NCBI GenBank assembly: GCA_963737015.1
Contig: CAVTQZ010000001.1
Location: forward strand, 620,001-684,000
From: CAVTQZ01 sp963737015
GTDB taxonomy: Bacteria; Actinomycetota; Acidimicrobiia; Acidimicrobiales; UBA8190
Reading direction: 5' to 3'
DNA: 64,000 nt
Numbering within the stretch: the first letter of the stretch is position 1; each line of letters opens with the position of its first letter. Positions 41,113 through 49,957 of this stretch are shown in pieces. The translations under genes and the position numbers were made by a program. Under the pieces are notes generated by a model. That model saw only the letters and a list, made by a program, of their open reading frames with translations. It searched no databases and was not told the origin of the DNA.

Positions 41113-42705
41113 TCAGCAGGCGTAGTCCCCGTCGAATCCTCCCTGGTTGTCGCTGTACTGGGTCAAAAGGATGCCGCCGCGGGGGAGGTTGTTCCCGTTG
41201 CTCTCGGCGTACGAGTAAGCATTCGCACAGTTGGATTGAGGGTTGTTCGTCCACCACGCGATCCAGACCGGGACCGCCGGCTGGTAGTTGCCGGCTATCG
41301 AGTTCCAAGTGAGCGGGCTCGTGTAGATGCCGACCGTGTTGATCCCGAGACCGTGGAGGTCTACGAGCGCCCCGTTCATGACTTGGTCGTTCTCCGCGGT
41401 ACTCGAGGACCAATTTGCGCAATTGGCCGTGCACTCGATGTCGAGCCACCAAGTGACGAAGGGGTTCACCTTCTGGCTTTGGACGTAGTTGAACGCGTAC
41501 TGGGCTGCCTCGAAGCCGAAGTTGCAACCCTGGTCTCCGTTGCAGCCCGCCTGGGGAGTGCCGTCGGTCCCGTACGTCAAGAAGATGTAGAGGTTGAGCC
41601 CGCCGCCTGCCCAGTTGGCTTCCTGGGATATGCAGGGATTCGGCGCCGATTTCGACCAGCCTGTCGCCTGGACGATACCGATGGTGTGTCCCGAGGGCAG
41701 AGCGCTCGTGCACTGGTAGTTCGAGATGTCGTAGCCGAAGGAGCCGGAGGGGAATGCTGTGTTCGTGAACGTGCCGTTGCCGGGGCCCTCGGCCATACCC
41801 ACGACGGGCGCCTGGAGGTGCTGGGGCGCTGAGCCGAAGTTCCCAGCCGGACCGAACGACGACACCGCCCCGTTCGAGTTGGTCATCCAGTAGCCGACTT
41901 CACCGGACGCTCCACCTTCGGCGATCGCCACCTCCGGGTACGTCAACGGGTCGCTTCCCAATGAGCCCTCGAAAGGAGCGTCCCCGAAGGTGAATATGCC
42001 GCCGTCGGACGCGATGAGCCAGTAGCCCCCTCCGTCGGGGGTCGCGGCCATGGATACGACGGGCTTCTTGAGGGCAATCGCACCTGTGGAGCCGTAGAAG
42101 CCCGCATCTCCGAAGGTGAATATTCCGCCGTCGGACGCTACGAGCCAATACCCCCCGCCGTCGGGCGTCGAGGCCATGCCGACGATCGGCTCGTTCAGAC
42201 GCCTGCCCCCCATCGACCCGTAGAACGGTGCGCCGAAGCTGAACACTCCGCCGTCGGTCGCGACCATCCAGTAGCCCCCGGTGGCCGCGTCGCGCGCCAT
42301 CGCGACCATCGGAGCATTCAGCTTCAGGTTTCCCGTGGAGCCGTCGAAGGGGGCGTCGCCGAAGGTGAATATGCCGCCGTCGGACGCGACGAGCCAGTAG
42401 CCCCCGCCGTCGGGCGTCGAGGCCATTCCGACGACGGGCTTCTTGAGCTTCGTACCTCCCATGGAGCCGTAGAAGGGGAGCCCGCCGAAGCTGAAGATCC
42501 CCCCGTCCGACCCGACCAGCCAATAGGCGGGCACGTTCGCAACCGTCTTCGTGCTCGGTGGAAGGGCTCTCACGTCGTGCGACCGGGGGCCTTCTGCGTC
42601 TGGCGCGCTCAACAACGCTCCCAGCACGATCAACGAAAGGACGCTCGGCAGGAGGAGCGACAAGACGCCACGCGGACGATCGAAGAAGCCCCCTCGAATC
42701 CGCAT
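41113..42705 (-). CDS. secreted GH25-like protein with six propeller-type repeats
   Basis: 530 residues from ATG 42705. The N-terminus is a signal/anchor (VLSLLLPSVLSLIVLGALL). Residues 61-311 are six ~42-residue repeats with consensus YWLVASDGGIFTFGDAPFYGS.G...L..PVVGMA, a repeat type I associate with Acidimicrobiia secreted proteins. The C-terminal ~205 residues resemble GH25/DUF1906 hydrolases: FGYDISNYQC start, WWLDIEC with an acidic pair, GIYTSPLTW and QYSDNQGGFDGDY. It may bind and cut cell-wall glycan. It ends 37 bp from the histidine phosphatase, convergently. An ORF extension upstream into aroG is not used. Confidence 0.75.
   Translation of the reverse strand: MRIRGGFFDRPRGVLSLLLPSVLSLIVLGALLSAPDAEGPRSHDVRALPPSTKTVANVPAYWLVGSDGGIFSFGGLPFYGSMGGTKLKKPVVGMASTPDGGGYWLVASDGGIFTFGDAPFDGSTGNLKLNAPMVAMARDAATGGYWMVATDGGVFSFGAPFYGSMGGRRLNEPIVGMASTPDGGGYWLVASDGGIFTFGDAGFYGSTGAIALKKPVVSMAATPDGGGYWLIASDGGIFTFGDAPFEGSLGSDPLTYPEVAIAEGGASGEVGYWMTNSNGAVSSFGPAGNFGSAPQHLQAPVVGMAEGPGNGTFTNTAFPSGSFGYDISNYQCTSALPSGHTIGIVQATGWSKSAPNPCISQEANWAGGGLNLYIFLTYGTDGTPQAGCNGDQGCNFGFEAAQYAFNYVQSQKVNPFVTWWLDIECTANCANWSSSTAENDQVMNGALVDLHGLGINTVGIYTSPLTWNSIAGNYQPAVPVWIAWWTNNPQSNCANAYSYAESNGNNLPRGGILLTQYSDNQGGFDGDYAC
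41773..42525 (-). repeat. six tandem ~42-residue coding repeats
   Basis: Units begin YWLVGSDGG, YWLVASDGG, YWMVATDGG, YWLVASDGG, YWLIASDGG and YWMTNSNGA. The lengths are 42, 42, 41, 42, 44 and 40 residues. Copies 2 and 4 are nearly identical at the DNA level, suggesting recent duplication; the last copy is the most diverged. A six-bladed beta-propeller is the natural guess. Confidence 0.8.
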
Positions 42706-42722
42706 CGCCGAGTAGCGGATCG

Positions 42723-44069
42723 TCAGCTCCGCAGAAGCCCTGCGACCCTGAACGCGAGATCGATCGACTGTCTTGCGTTCAACCTCGGATCGCACGCCGT
42801 GGTGTAGCGGTCGTTCAACTGCTCCTCTGCGATGTCACCCTCCCCGCCGAGGCACTCGGTCACGTCGTCGCCCGTCAGCTCCACGTGCACTCCGCCCGGC
42901 CACGTGCCGACCTCGCGATGGGCTTCGAAGAATCCTCTCAGCTCGTCGAGGATGTCGTCGAAGCGCCTGGTCTTTCGTCCTCCGTTGCTCAAGAAGGTGT
43001 TGCCGTGCATGGGATCGCACACCCACGTGACGAGGTGGTCCGTCTTGCGTACGGCCTCGAGAAGAGGCGGCAGCGCCTTTCTCACCCGAGCCGCGCCCAT
43101 TCTGGCGATGAGGGTCAGGCGTCCGGGCACGCACTCGGGATCGAGACGGTCGCAGAGCGCGATGACGTCGTCTTCGGTGGCGGAGGGGCCGATCTTGCAC
43201 CCGAGAGGGTTGCGTATCCCCGAAAGAAACTCCACGTGCGCGCCGTTCACCTGGCGGGTGCGCTCGCCCACCCACAACATGTGCGCCGAGCAGTCGTAGA
43301 AGTCACCGGTCAGCGAATCCTGTCGCGTGAGCGCTTGCTCGTAACCGAGGATCAAAGCCTCGTGGCTCGTGTAGAAGTCGACCTGGTGAAGCGAGCGTTC
43401 GCTTCCCAGGTCGATGCCACAGGCCTCCATGAACCTGAGCGCACGGTCGATCTCGCCCGCGATCTGCTCATAGCGCCGGCCCTCTTCGCTCGCCGCGACG
43501 AATTGCTGGTTCCACAGGTGCACCTGCGAGAGGTCCGCGAACCCGCCTTTGGTGAAGGCGCGCAAGAGGTTCAAGGTGGAGGCGGATTGGTGGTAGGCGG
43601 CGACGAGGCGCATTGGATCTGGGACTCGGGCGTCTGGCTCTGGGGCGTCGTCGTTCACCATGTGACCACGGAACGCGTCTAGCTCGACGTCACCGACCAT
43701 CTCCGTGGGCGACGAGCGCGGCTTGGCGAACTGCCCCGCCATCCGGCCCACCTTCACGACGGGCACGCCCGCGCCGTAAGTGAGGACGACGGCCATCTGG
43801 AGGATGATCTTCAGCTTGTCGCGGATCGTATCGGCGGAGAACTCGGCGAACGATTCGGCGCAATCCCCGGCTTGGAGGAGAAAGGCGCGGCCTCCGGCCA
43901 CTTCTGCGAGCGAGGCCATGAGGGTTCGCGCCTCACCCGCGAACACGAGGGGCGGCAACGCTGACAGCTGTGAGAGCGCGTGCGCGAGGCCGTCGTGGTC
44001 GGGCCATCGGGGCTGTTGCGCGGCCTCCCGCATCTGCCAGCTCTGTGGGCTCCAATCCACCGAGCGCAT
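42723..44069 (-). CDS. aroG: class II 3-deoxy-7-phosphoheptulonate synthase (DAHP synthase)
   Basis: 448 residues. Class II DAHPS motifs: LLQAGDCAESFAEFSA, VVKVGRMAGQFAKPRS, QVDFYTSHEALIL, SGIRNPLGCKIGPSA, VTWVCDPMHGNTF and GGVHVELTGDDVTECLGG with metal ligands (Cys, His, Glu, Asp). It condenses PEP with erythrose 4-phosphate at the shikimate entry. In Actinobacteria this class is feedback-regulated and can partner chorismate mutase. The name aroG follows mycobacterial usage. It is divergent from nadD. Confidence 0.93.
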   Translation of the reverse strand: MRSVDWSPQSWQMREAAQQPRWPDHDGLAHALSQLSALPPLVFAGEARTLMASLAEVAGGRAFLLQAGDCAESFAEFSADTIRDKLKIILQMAVVLTYGAGVPVVKVGRMAGQFAKPRSSPTEMVGDVELDAFRGHMVNDDAPEPDARVPDPMRLVAAYHQSASTLNLLRAFTKGGFADLSQVHLWNQQFVAASEEGRRYEQIAGEIDRALRFMEACGIDLGSERSLHQVDFYTSHEALILGYEQALTRQDSLTGDFYDCSAHMLWVGERTRQVNGAHVEFLSGIRNPLGCKIGPSATEDDVIALCDRLDPECVPGRLTLIARMGAARVRKALPPLLEAVRKTDHLVTWVCDPMHGNTFLSNGGRKTRRFDDILDELRGFFEAHREVGTWPGGVHVELTGDDVTECLGGEGDIAEEQLNDRYTTACDPRLNARQSIDLAFRVAGLLRS

Positions 44070-44125
44070 CCGCCAAGAGTAGGACGTTCGCCGGTCGCTC
44101 CCGGTGCACCACCTACGCTCGGCGA

Positions 44126-44728
44126 ATGCGGCGCATCGGGATCTTCGGTGGGACGTTCGATCCCGTCCACATCGGACATCTGGTCGCTGCCACGTGGTGC
44201 CGCGACGACCTCGAGCTGGACCTCATCATGCTGACGGTCGCAAACGAGCCCTGGCAAAAGGTCGGCACGAGGCGTGTCTCGAGCCCCGAAGACCGTTTCT
44301 CAGTGCTCCAGGCGGCAGTCGAATCTGTGGACCGGGTGGAGGCGAGCAGGCTCGAGCTCGACCGCGGCGGCCCCAGCTACACCGCTGACACCGTGCGCGA
44401 GCTGGAAGAGAGATTCCCCGAGGCGGAGCTGTACGTCGTCGTGGGTTCGGACGTGGCGTCCGAACTTCGAAGCTGGCAACGCATCGACGAATTCGAGGAC
44501 CGTGTCACCTTGGTCGTCGTCGATCGTGGGGGCGTTGTCCCCGGGGCGCCGGCCGGAGAGCATTCTCAATGGTCGGGTCGCAAGCGAAAGGTCCGGATGC
44601 CGACGATCGAGCTCTCGAGCAGCGAGCTTCGTCAACGACTGCGCGACGGCCTCAGCGTGGACTTTCTCATCCCCGAACCGGCGATCCGTCGCATCCGCGA
44701 TTTGGGTATGTACTCTGTCGGTAGATGA
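44126..44728 (+). CDS. nadD: nicotinate-nucleotide adenylyltransferase
   Basis: 200 residues from ATG 44126. It opens with GIFGGTFDPVHIGHL, the nucleotidyltransferase (H/T)xGH site, and ends with the ELSSSELRQRL helix that binds the ATP phosphates. It makes NaAD in NAD synthesis. Pairing with rsfS (41 bp downstream) is the standard actinobacterial and firmicute arrangement. Confidence 0.94.
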   Translation: MRRIGIFGGTFDPVHIGHLVAATWCRDDLELDLIMLTVANEPWQKVGTRRVSSPEDRFSVLQAAVESVDRVEASRLELDRGGPSYTADTVRELEERFPEAELYVVVGSDVASELRSWQRIDEFEDRVTLVVVDRGGVVPGAPAGEHSQWSGRKRKVRMPTIELSSSELRQRLRDGLSVDFLIPEPAIRRIRDLGMYSVGR

Positions 44729-44769
44729 GGAGCTCGAGCTCTCTGGATGGGCGTGGCGGGTAGCCGGGT

Positions 44770-45174
44770 ATGACCGCTCCCGCCCGTCAGGTCCTGGCGG
44801 GTCGAGAGCGGGAGGCCGTCCCTGAAGCTGCTTTCATCGCAGCGCGCGCTGCTGAAGCGAAGCTGGCTAATCGCACGGTCGTGCTGGCCATGGGTGAGCT
44901 CCTCGGGGTTACCGATGCCTTCGTGTTGACGAGTGGCCGCAACTCGCGTCAGGTGCGAACCCTTTCCGAAGAGATCGAGCACCAGGTCAAGCAGGAGACG
45001 GGGCGGATTCCCTTCGGTGTCGAGGGTTTGCGGGATCTCCAATGGGTGCTCATCGATTACGGCGACTTCGTGGTCCACGTCTTCCACGAGGAGACCCGCG
45101 ATTACTACGACCTCGAACGCCTGTGGGGCAACGCGCCACGCGTCGACTGGGCCGGCGCCGGCGAGGAGCGCTAG
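44770..45174 (+). CDS. rsfS: ribosomal silencing factor RsfS
   Basis: 134 residues from ATG 44770. The family core is ANRTVVLAMGELLGVTDAFVLTSGRNSRQVRTLSEEI and WVLIDYGDFVVHVFHEETRDYYDLERLWG. RsfS binds L14 and blocks subunit joining in starvation. The gene ends 6 bp from a convergent lipoprotein gene. Confidence 0.93.
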   Translation: MTAPARQVLAGREREAVPEAAFIAARAAEAKLANRTVVLAMGELLGVTDAFVLTSGRNSRQVRTLSEEIEHQVKQETGRIPFGVEGLRDLQWVLIDYGDFVVHVFHEETRDYYDLERLWGNAPRVDWAGAGEER

Positions 45175-45180
45175 GGATCG

Positions 45181-45816
45181 TCAACCCGCCCCGTGCTGCG
45201 ACGGCGCGGGAGGCGCGAGAGACGGGAACTGTGCGGTGTTGACGACGGGCACTTGGGCTCCGCTGTCCACCGGAACCTCGATCGGCTGACCGCCGAGCTG
45301 GAACGTCACGGCATTCACCTGGACCGTGGGGATCGAGGAGACGGTGAAGACCATCTGTGCCACCGCCACCACCTGCGCTCGTCCGACGAGCTGTCCGAAG
45401 GTGCCGCCGACGTCCACCGTCGCAAGGCCCGAGGTGTCGACGCTCGCGCCGACGATGGTCGTCTGTGGAGGGATCGCGCTCTGAAGGCCCGCAGCGGTTT
45501 CCGTCTGGGTGGGTCCCTGCACGAGCACCTCGAGGATCGAGGCCATTGTGTCCTGAGAGGCCGCAACCTCGCGCTCCACGGCGACGAGATGACCGGAGGG
45601 GTCGAGCATGAAGATGCGCACCGCGGCGGCTCTGGGCGAGAGCAGTCTCGGCGTCGTGGTGGGTGGACTCGATGGTCCGAGGAGGCCGAAGGGGACCGCC
45701 GTCTTCGACAGCGCGGTCGGTCCGTTGTCGTTCGGTACCCCGCACCCGAAGACGAGGAGGCCGCCGAGCGCTATGAGGAGAGCCGCCGGTGCCAGGTGTC
45801 TGGGCGAGCGTCTCAC
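45181..45816 (-). CDS. GerMN-domain lipoprotein, short LpqB-like
   Basis: 211 residues. The signal ends in VFGC, a plausible lipobox, then a Pro/Thr linker and a GerMN domain (LVQGPTQTETAAGLQSAIPPQTTIVGA, VDVGGTFGQL, AQMVFTVSSIPTVQVNAV). In mycobacteria LpqB (about 580 residues, GerMN plus beta-propeller) is co-transcribed with mtrAB and modulates MtrB. Here only the GerMN part is present. The start overlaps the mtrB stop by four bases. A short form may still tune the kinase (inference). Confidence 0.8.
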   Translation of the reverse strand: MRRSPRHLAPAALLIALGGLLVFGCGVPNDNGPTALSKTAVPFGLLGPSSPPTTTPRLLSPRAAAVRIFMLDPSGHLVAVEREVAASQDTMASILEVLVQGPTQTETAAGLQSAIPPQTTIVGASVDTSGLATVDVGGTFGQLVGRAQVVAVAQMVFTVSSIPTVQVNAVTFQLGGQPIEVPVDSGAQVPVVNTAQFPSLAPPAPSQHGAG

Positions 45817-47414
45817 CTGGCCCTCACCGGCGGCCGAGGCTCCGTGTCGCGTCCGTCGGCTTGGCCCGCTCCTGCGGCGCCATTCGCAACAGCTGGTGAA
45901 GATTCTTCAGCAACTGACCCGGCTCTTGGCTGCGCTGTGGTCGCCTCGGCGAGAGCTTCGGGGCCGTGCTCGTCCCGGCCGCCGCTTCGTTCCAGGGGCA
46001 GCTCCACTACGAAACGGTTCTCGCCGTCATCCGAGCTCTCGACCCAGACGCGTCCCCCGTGGAGCCGCACGTGCTCTGCCACGAGCGACAGCCCGAGCCC
46101 CGTTCCGTCGGTCACGCCGCGTCGGCGCGCCGCGTCGCCGCGGTAGAAGCGCTCGAATATGCGCTCGCGTTCGGATGCCGGGACCCCCGGCCCGCGGTCC
46201 GCGACGACGAGCCTCACGGCACCCGGCGACCTCTCCACCGCCAGGCGGGTCACACCTCCTGCGTACTGCCTGGCGTTCGCCACGAGGTTTGCGACCACGC
46301 GCTCGATCCTGCGTTTGTCCACGGCGAGGGTCGTTTGCCTCACCTTCGGATCGATCTCTACCGGCGCGCCTTTGGCGTCCGAGGTCTGCGCGAGCTGCAC
46401 GGCGAGCTCGGCGGCATTGACCTCGTCGAGAAGAAGCTCGGCCGATCCGGTGTCTGCCCTGCTGATCTCGAGGAGGTCGTCGACCATCTGTTGAAAACGG
46501 CGTATTTCCGAGTTGAGGAGGTCGAGCGCGCGACGGCCGCGCGCGGGCAGCTCTTCCTTGTGGGCCTCTAGAACGCCGACGGAGGTCGCCAGTGTGGTGA
46601 GAGGCGACCTGAGCTCGTGGCTCACGTCCGAGGTGAAGCGGACCTCGCGGTTGATGCGCGCGACGACGGCATCGGCCATGCGGTTGAACGACCCGGCCAA
46701 GGCCGAAAGGTCGGAGTCGTCACCGGCGGCCAGCCGAGTGTCGAGCTTGCCGCCTGCGATCGTCTCGGCAGCCTTGGAGACGACACCTAGGGGGCGAAGC
46801 GCTCTCGTGCTCGCCCACCTTCCGATGACCGCTCCGGCGACCGTCGTGATGAGAGCCGCCCCGCCGAGAGCCAATGCGAGGATCTGCAACGTGCGACCCA
46901 GCTCGTCTAGCGAGAAGACTTCGAAGTATGCGGCGTTGGCAGCGGGCAGAGGGATACCGACGACCATCTGCGGTGATCCCGCCAGCGAGAAATGCTGGGT
47001 GGCCGGGCTGCCTTGGAGGACCAGAGACCGCAGCCCGGCGGGTATGGCTTCCTCCCCGACCGACAAAGAGGTCGCGTGCCATTGTCCGTTTTGCTCGAGC
47101 ACCGAAAGGGACCCCGGAACGGTGTCGAGCGAAGCGAGCAACTGTGTCACGTCGGCCTTCTTGCCGAGGAGTGACGAGCGCGCGAAGGAGGCGTTTACGT
47201 AGGCCTGCCTGAGGATCGCGCCCTCGCGTTCGTGGAGGATGAACTGCCGCGCGGCGAAGTAGGTGAGAGCCGCCATCGCCGCCGACAGGACGAGTGCGCC
47301 GAGCGCGAAAGTCGTGGTGACCCTCGCCCGCAGCCCGAGTTGATGCCACGGTAGGAACCTGCTCGGCCGGGATTCAGGTCCCGCTGTGCTGCTGTGGCGT
47401 CGCAGGTGGCGCAC
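45813..47414 (-). CDS. mtrB: MtrB-like sensor histidine kinase
   Basis: 533 residues. A first membrane helix is near residues 35-57, followed by a ~130-residue extracytoplasmic sensor, a second helix (about 180-200) and a HAMP linker. The HisKA dimerisation box has phospho-acceptor His266 in SDVSHELRSP, and the ATPase domain shows NLVANARQY, DRGPGVP and GTGLGLSLV. MtrB phosphorylates MtrA and controls cell wall and division genes in Actinobacteria. The C-terminal ~55 residues are an Ala/Glu/Pro tail. It is separated from mtrA by 3 bp and overlaps the GerMN gene. Confidence 0.9.
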   Translation of the reverse strand: MRHLRRHSSTAGPESRPSRFLPWHQLGLRARVTTTFALGALVLSAAMAALTYFAARQFILHEREGAILRQAYVNASFARSSLLGKKADVTQLLASLDTVPGSLSVLEQNGQWHATSLSVGEEAIPAGLRSLVLQGSPATQHFSLAGSPQMVVGIPLPAANAAYFEVFSLDELGRTLQILALALGGAALITTVAGAVIGRWASTRALRPLGVVSKAAETIAGGKLDTRLAAGDDSDLSALAGSFNRMADAVVARINREVRFTSDVSHELRSPLTTLATSVGVLEAHKEELPARGRRALDLLNSEIRRFQQMVDDLLEISRADTGSAELLLDEVNAAELAVQLAQTSDAKGAPVEIDPKVRQTTLAVDKRRIERVVANLVANARQYAGGVTRLAVERSPGAVRLVVADRGPGVPASERERIFERFYRGDAARRRGVTDGTGLGLSLVAEHVRLHGGRVWVESSDDGENRFVVELPLERSGGRDEHGPEALAEATTAQPRAGSVAEESSPAVANGAAGAGQADGRDTEPRPPVRAR

Positions 47415-47417
47415 GGG

Positions 47418-48095
47418 TCAGACGGCGAGTTTGTAGCCCATGCCCCGCACCGTGAGGATGTGGCGCGGCGACGCGGGGTCCGACTCGATCTTCGTGCGGA
47501 GCCTCCGTATGTGCACGTCGACGAGCCTCCCGTCGCCGAAGTAGTCGTAGCCCCACACGCGATCGAGAAGCTGTTCACGGCTGAGGACCTTCCCGGGATT
47601 GGCTGCCATCTCGCACAAGAGTCTGAACTCGGTGCGGGTGCAATGGACCTCCTCGCGACCTCTCAGCACCGTTCCTTCGTCGGGGCGCACCTCGATGTCA
47701 CCGAACGAGAACATGCTCGGCTCTCCGGCCGATCGTGCGCGGCGCAACAGAGCCCTGATGCGCGCCGCGAGTTCTTTTACGACGAAGGGCTTCGTCACGT
47801 AGTCGTCGGCTCCCGCCTCGAGGCCCGCGACGACGTCGTGGGTGTCGGTGCGAGCCGTCACCATGATCACCGGCACGGCGCTCTGGCGACGAAGACGTCT
47901 ACAACACTCGAAGCCGTCGATGCCCGGGAGCATGAGGTCGATCAGGACCACGTCTGCCGGCAACTCCGTGAACGTCTCGAGCGCAGCCTCCCCCGACGAA
48001 GCCTCCGAGATCTCGTACCCCTCGTCCTCGAGCGCAAGGCGGGTGGAGGTGCGGATCCTCTCGTCGTCCTCCACGAGCAGGATCCTGCTGCTCAC
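47418..48095 (-). CDS. mtrA: MtrA-like response regulator (OmpR/PhoB type)
   Basis: 225 residues. The receiver domain has D9-D11 acidic residues, phospho-acceptor Asp53 in LIDLMLPG and Lys of VTKPF. An OmpR-type winged helix (EVHCTRTEFRLLCEMAANPGKVLSREQLLDRVWGYDY, RLVDVHIRRLRTKIE) ends in VRGMGYKL. It partners MtrB directly downstream. Upstream, 25 bp away and on the same strand, is a peptide-binding lipoprotein gene, so they may share a promoter. Confidence 0.92.
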   Translation of the reverse strand: MSSRILLVEDDERIRTSTRLALEDEGYEISEASSGEAALETFTELPADVVLIDLMLPGIDGFECCRRLRRQSAVPVIMVTARTDTHDVVAGLEAGADDYVTKPFVVKELAARIRALLRRARSAGEPSMFSFGDIEVRPDEGTVLRGREEVHCTRTEFRLLCEMAANPGKVLSREQLLDRVWGYDYFGDGRLVDVHIRRLRTKIESDPASPRHILTVRGMGYKLAV

Positions 48096-48120
48096 CGAGC
48101 TGTCTCCCTCCGTGCGCCGC

Positions 48121-49801
48121 TCAGGACTCGAGCCAGATCTGGGTGGGCCATATCGTCCCCACGATCATGCCGTAAGCCTTTGTCCCTGAGGGGGTCGTGG
48201 GGTTGTTGAAGTTCTGGACCTTGCCCTCCGCCACGATCGCCCAGACCGCGCGGTCGTAGAAGATGTAGGGAAGGTCCTGGGCGAAGCGCTCTGCGACCTG
48301 CTGATAGGCATGCGCACGGACAGCGGGGTCAGACGATCTCCTGCCTTGCTGGAGGAACGTCTCGACCTGCGGGTCGGTGTTTCTCGCGAAGTTGGTGGCA
48401 ATGCTTCCGAAGATCGTGGTGGGGCTCCAGAAGACATAGTTGAGGTCCGGGTCGACCGCCGCGAACTGCCGCCACTCGTAAGCCTGGAACTTTCCAGCGA
48501 GCGCATTGTTGATGAAGTCGGCTTGCTGGAACGTTGCCAGTGACACCTTCATGCCGACCTGCTCGAGCTGTGACTGCAGGAACTGCGCGGCCTGCACGGC
48601 CGCAGAGGACGTGGTCGACCCGAACGTGAAGGAAACCGGCTGCCCGGTAGAGGCTTGAACCTCCTGGATCAGCGCCTTGGCGCGTGCAGGGTTGTAGGAG
48701 GGATAGCTCGTAGGCGCGTAATAAGGGGTTCCCGACACGAAGGGCTGTGTCGCTTCGGGATTCAGGTTCTTGTTGATCACGGTCCTGTATGCGCCCAGGT
48801 CGATGGCCATTGCCATTGCCTGGCGAACGCGGCAGGTCGTTCATCGGAGCCTCTGCGAGGTTGAGCAGTATGAAGTCCATGTCGGGTTCGCCCGTGACAC
48901 CTTCGAGGTCGTCGATGAAGCCGTAAGAGGAATTCGCTCGGAACTGGTCGATTATCTGAGCTACATCTGTGTGCATGAGGTTGATGGTCCCTGCGAGCAG
49001 CGAGCTCGAGCGCGAATCCGGATCCGGGATCGGCCTGAAGGTGATCGCGTCGAGATAGGGCATGCCGGGTCTCCAGTAGGACTGGTTGCGGGTGAGGGCG
49101 AAGTGGTCGTTCGGCACCCAGGCCTCGTACTTGAAGGGCCCCGTCCCCACGGGGATCACCTGGCCGCTGCCCGAAGACTGAGCGATCACCGAGGGGCCGA
49201 CCACATAACCGGCGTTTCCGCCGACCCCCCCGGCGAGGTAGTAGTCGAAGGGAACCCAGGGTTGCTTGAGCGTGATGGTGACCTGCTGAGCGCTCGTCGC
49301 ATTGACGCTCTCTATCAGCGGCTTCAAAGCGACCGAGCCGAGCTCTCCACCGACGATGTGGTTGATGCTGTTGGCGATCGCGTGCGCGTCGCAGACGGAC
49401 CCGTCGTGGAACACCACCCCCGGACGGGCGGTGATCGTCCACACCGAGAAGTCGCTGTTCGCAGTGACCGCCTGCGCGAGGTACGGCTGGACGGACCCGT
49501 CGGAGGCGATGATGGTGAGCGGGTCGTAGACGCTTCTGGCGTAGAGCACCCCAGACTCGTCGAAGCGGGCCACTGCGGGGTCGAGACTCGATTGCTCTGC
49601 TTCTACGCCGAAGACCAAAGAGCCACCCCGGCGTGCAGGCGCGGAGGAGACCCCGTCCCTCGAGCCGCTGCGCAGCGAGCGTGTCGATCCGGAGCTGCAG
49701 GCGGACAGAAGCGTGCCGCCGCCGAGCCCGGCAGCGGCGATGCCGGCGGCGCCTAGAAGACCGTGTGCGAGGAACGAACGACGGTCGATGCTCCTTGCCA
49801 C
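48121..49801 (-). CDS. family 5 extracellular solute-binding (peptide) lipoprotein, frameshifted
   Basis: The N-terminal frame starts at ATG 49801 with a Tat-like signal (DRRSFLAHG), a lipobox LLSAC and SBP-bac-5 features (SLDPAVARFDESGVLYARSVYDPL, TARPGVVFHDG, GTGPFKYEAWVPND, YWRPGMPYLDAITFRPI). After NDL near 48832 the frame is lost; removing one base of the GG at 48831-48832 restores RVRQAMAMAIDLGAYRTVIN, which continues in the frame ending at 48121. The whole protein is about 560 residues, normal for oligopeptide/nickel-type binding proteins. No permease or ATPase gene follows; it sits upstream of mtrA. Ligand unknown. Confidence 0.88.
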
Positions 49802-49957
49802 GGCCCCCTCCTAGATCACTTCGGTGCCCAACCCACGCTGTGTCGAGGTGCGGCTCGAAACGGCGGGGGCACCCCGGCGTGCGACACCGACGCCGGCACG
49901 GGCACCGCAAAATGATAGTTCCCCGGAATTTCCCGTACGGGCAGGTAGCGTCGTGAA

